DNA of 14,293 nt from Planctomycetia bacterium (GTDB lineage: Bacteria > Planctomycetota > Phycisphaerae > Phycisphaerales > SM1A02): the NCBI GenBank assembly GCA_009936695.1, contig JAACEA010000128.1:1-14293 (forward strand). The letters are read 5' to 3'. The notes beneath the pieces are model-generated. The model worked only from the letters and a program-made list of their open reading frames with translations, had not been told where the DNA came from and did not search any database. This document shows positions 13,986 to 14,293 of the stretch, piece by piece (position 1 is the stretch's first letter; every line of letters begins with the position of its first letter). The translations under genes and the position numbers were made by a program.

Positions 13986-14293
13986 GGCCGAAAAAGGTCG
14001 CTGAGGTCATCCTTACAGGGCCTCCGTCAGGCGACTCTTCTCCGCGGAATTCGAACGGCCCCACCGGATTCGCCCGCGTTCGGCCCGTTGATACCGCCGG
14101 GGGGCCTCCGCTTGGGGCCTGGTCGGGCAGGGTTGGATCGCCCTGCGGAGGGCTCCTCGATCATCGAGCGTCGGCGGTGATGGGCCTCGGCGGCGTGCTA
14201 TCGTCCCCTCGCCCGGTCACGAGCTCGTCCAGAGCCCGGGTGATGGGCGTCTGGGGCGAACTCCCACGGTCGCTTCAAGCCCGATCGCTTCCA

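Larger units (their letters stand above)
13306..14293. other. About 990 bases without a convincing gene, upstream of the prepilin pair
   Basis: No open frame here has the strong third-position GC bias of the neighbours or a recognisable product. The region holds a near-consensus minus-strand promoter (13937-13964), perfect short inverted repeats (13584-13598, 13597-13610, 13857-13873), a small plus-strand ORF with a good ribosome site (13884-13985), and, near the window edge, an extended -10-like TGCTATCGT (14196-14204) on the plus strand about 35 bases before a GTG/ATG at 14240/14243 that stays open to the end. The last could be the start of a plus-strand gene but only 18 codons are visible. 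Confidence 0.5.

Noticed and set aside
13723..14010. A 95-codon minus-strand frame starting MTSATFFGLNPHF with GGAGG ten bases upstream
   Set aside because: Third-position GC is clearly lower than in the real genes, no motif is seen, and a near-consensus promoter lies inside the frame. It stays possible but I do not call it.
14105..14151. CCTCCGC/GCGGAGG with GCAGGG/CCCTGC as a nested hairpin
   Set aside because: The two stems compete for the same bases, there is no T-tract, and such arms are common in DNA of this composition.
14161..14277. A short minus-strand frame with a protein-like stretch TPITRALDELVTGRGDDS
   Set aside because: It is closed by a stop at 14275-14277, has no start or ribosome site, and is only about 38 codons long.
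1..14293. Search for CRISPR arrays, insertion sequences, long direct repeats, integrases, toxin-antitoxin or defence genes
   Set aside because: No regularly spaced repeats, transposase motifs or defence domains were found on either strand.

Overview
The window is GC-rich and gene-dense and looks chromosomal. It most likely comes from a planctomycete, probably of the Phycisphaerae. The grounds are two tandem prepilin-like proteins of the type these bacteria carry in many copies (an RKRNGFTL[VI]E start and a YNDNHVE motif near the C-terminus), a membrane-protease NfeD / short NfeD / FloA cluster, and several secreted proteins without clear relatives. This placement is inferred from protein character; there is no rRNA gene in the window.

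Layout. (1) Positions 1-175 hold the N-terminus of a secreted protein on the minus strand. It is divergent from a plus-strand pair: an RdgB/HAM1 nucleotide-pyrophosphatase (319-936) and, one base after it, a YkgJ-type cysteine-cluster protein (938-2188). (2) From 2201 to 13305 every gene is on the minus strand. In transcription order this block is: two prepilin-like genes (13305 down to 11391) ending at a strong hairpin (11320-11353); NfeD1-type membrane protease, short NfeD and FloA (11237 down to 7834); a family 2 glycosyltransferase and a YbhN/LPG-synthase-type membrane protein (7777 down to 6048); a 584-residue secreted helical protein with its own good promoter (5884 down to 4130); and an ankyrin putative lipoprotein followed by an OpgC-like acyltransferase (3969 down to 2201). 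(3) Positions 13306-14293 have no convincing gene. They hold a near-consensus minus-strand promoter about 630 bases ahead of the pilin genes, several perfect short inverted repeats and a few doubtful small ORFs.

How the genes work together. Three minus-strand pairs overlap by exactly four bases (ATGA): ankyrin/acyltransferase, glycosyltransferase/membrane protein, and NfeD1/NfeD2. The plus-strand pair is separated by one base. This suggests translational coupling within each pair. Most of the block concerns the cell envelope: flotillin microdomains and their NfeD partners, polyprenyl or lipid glycosylation, membrane acylation, and exported filament-type proteins. I do not see a defence system, mobile element, CRISPR array or RNA gene. 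The least explained parts are the 584-residue protein with a palindrome above its promoter, the upstream region of the pilin genes, and the ankyrin/acyltransferase pair.
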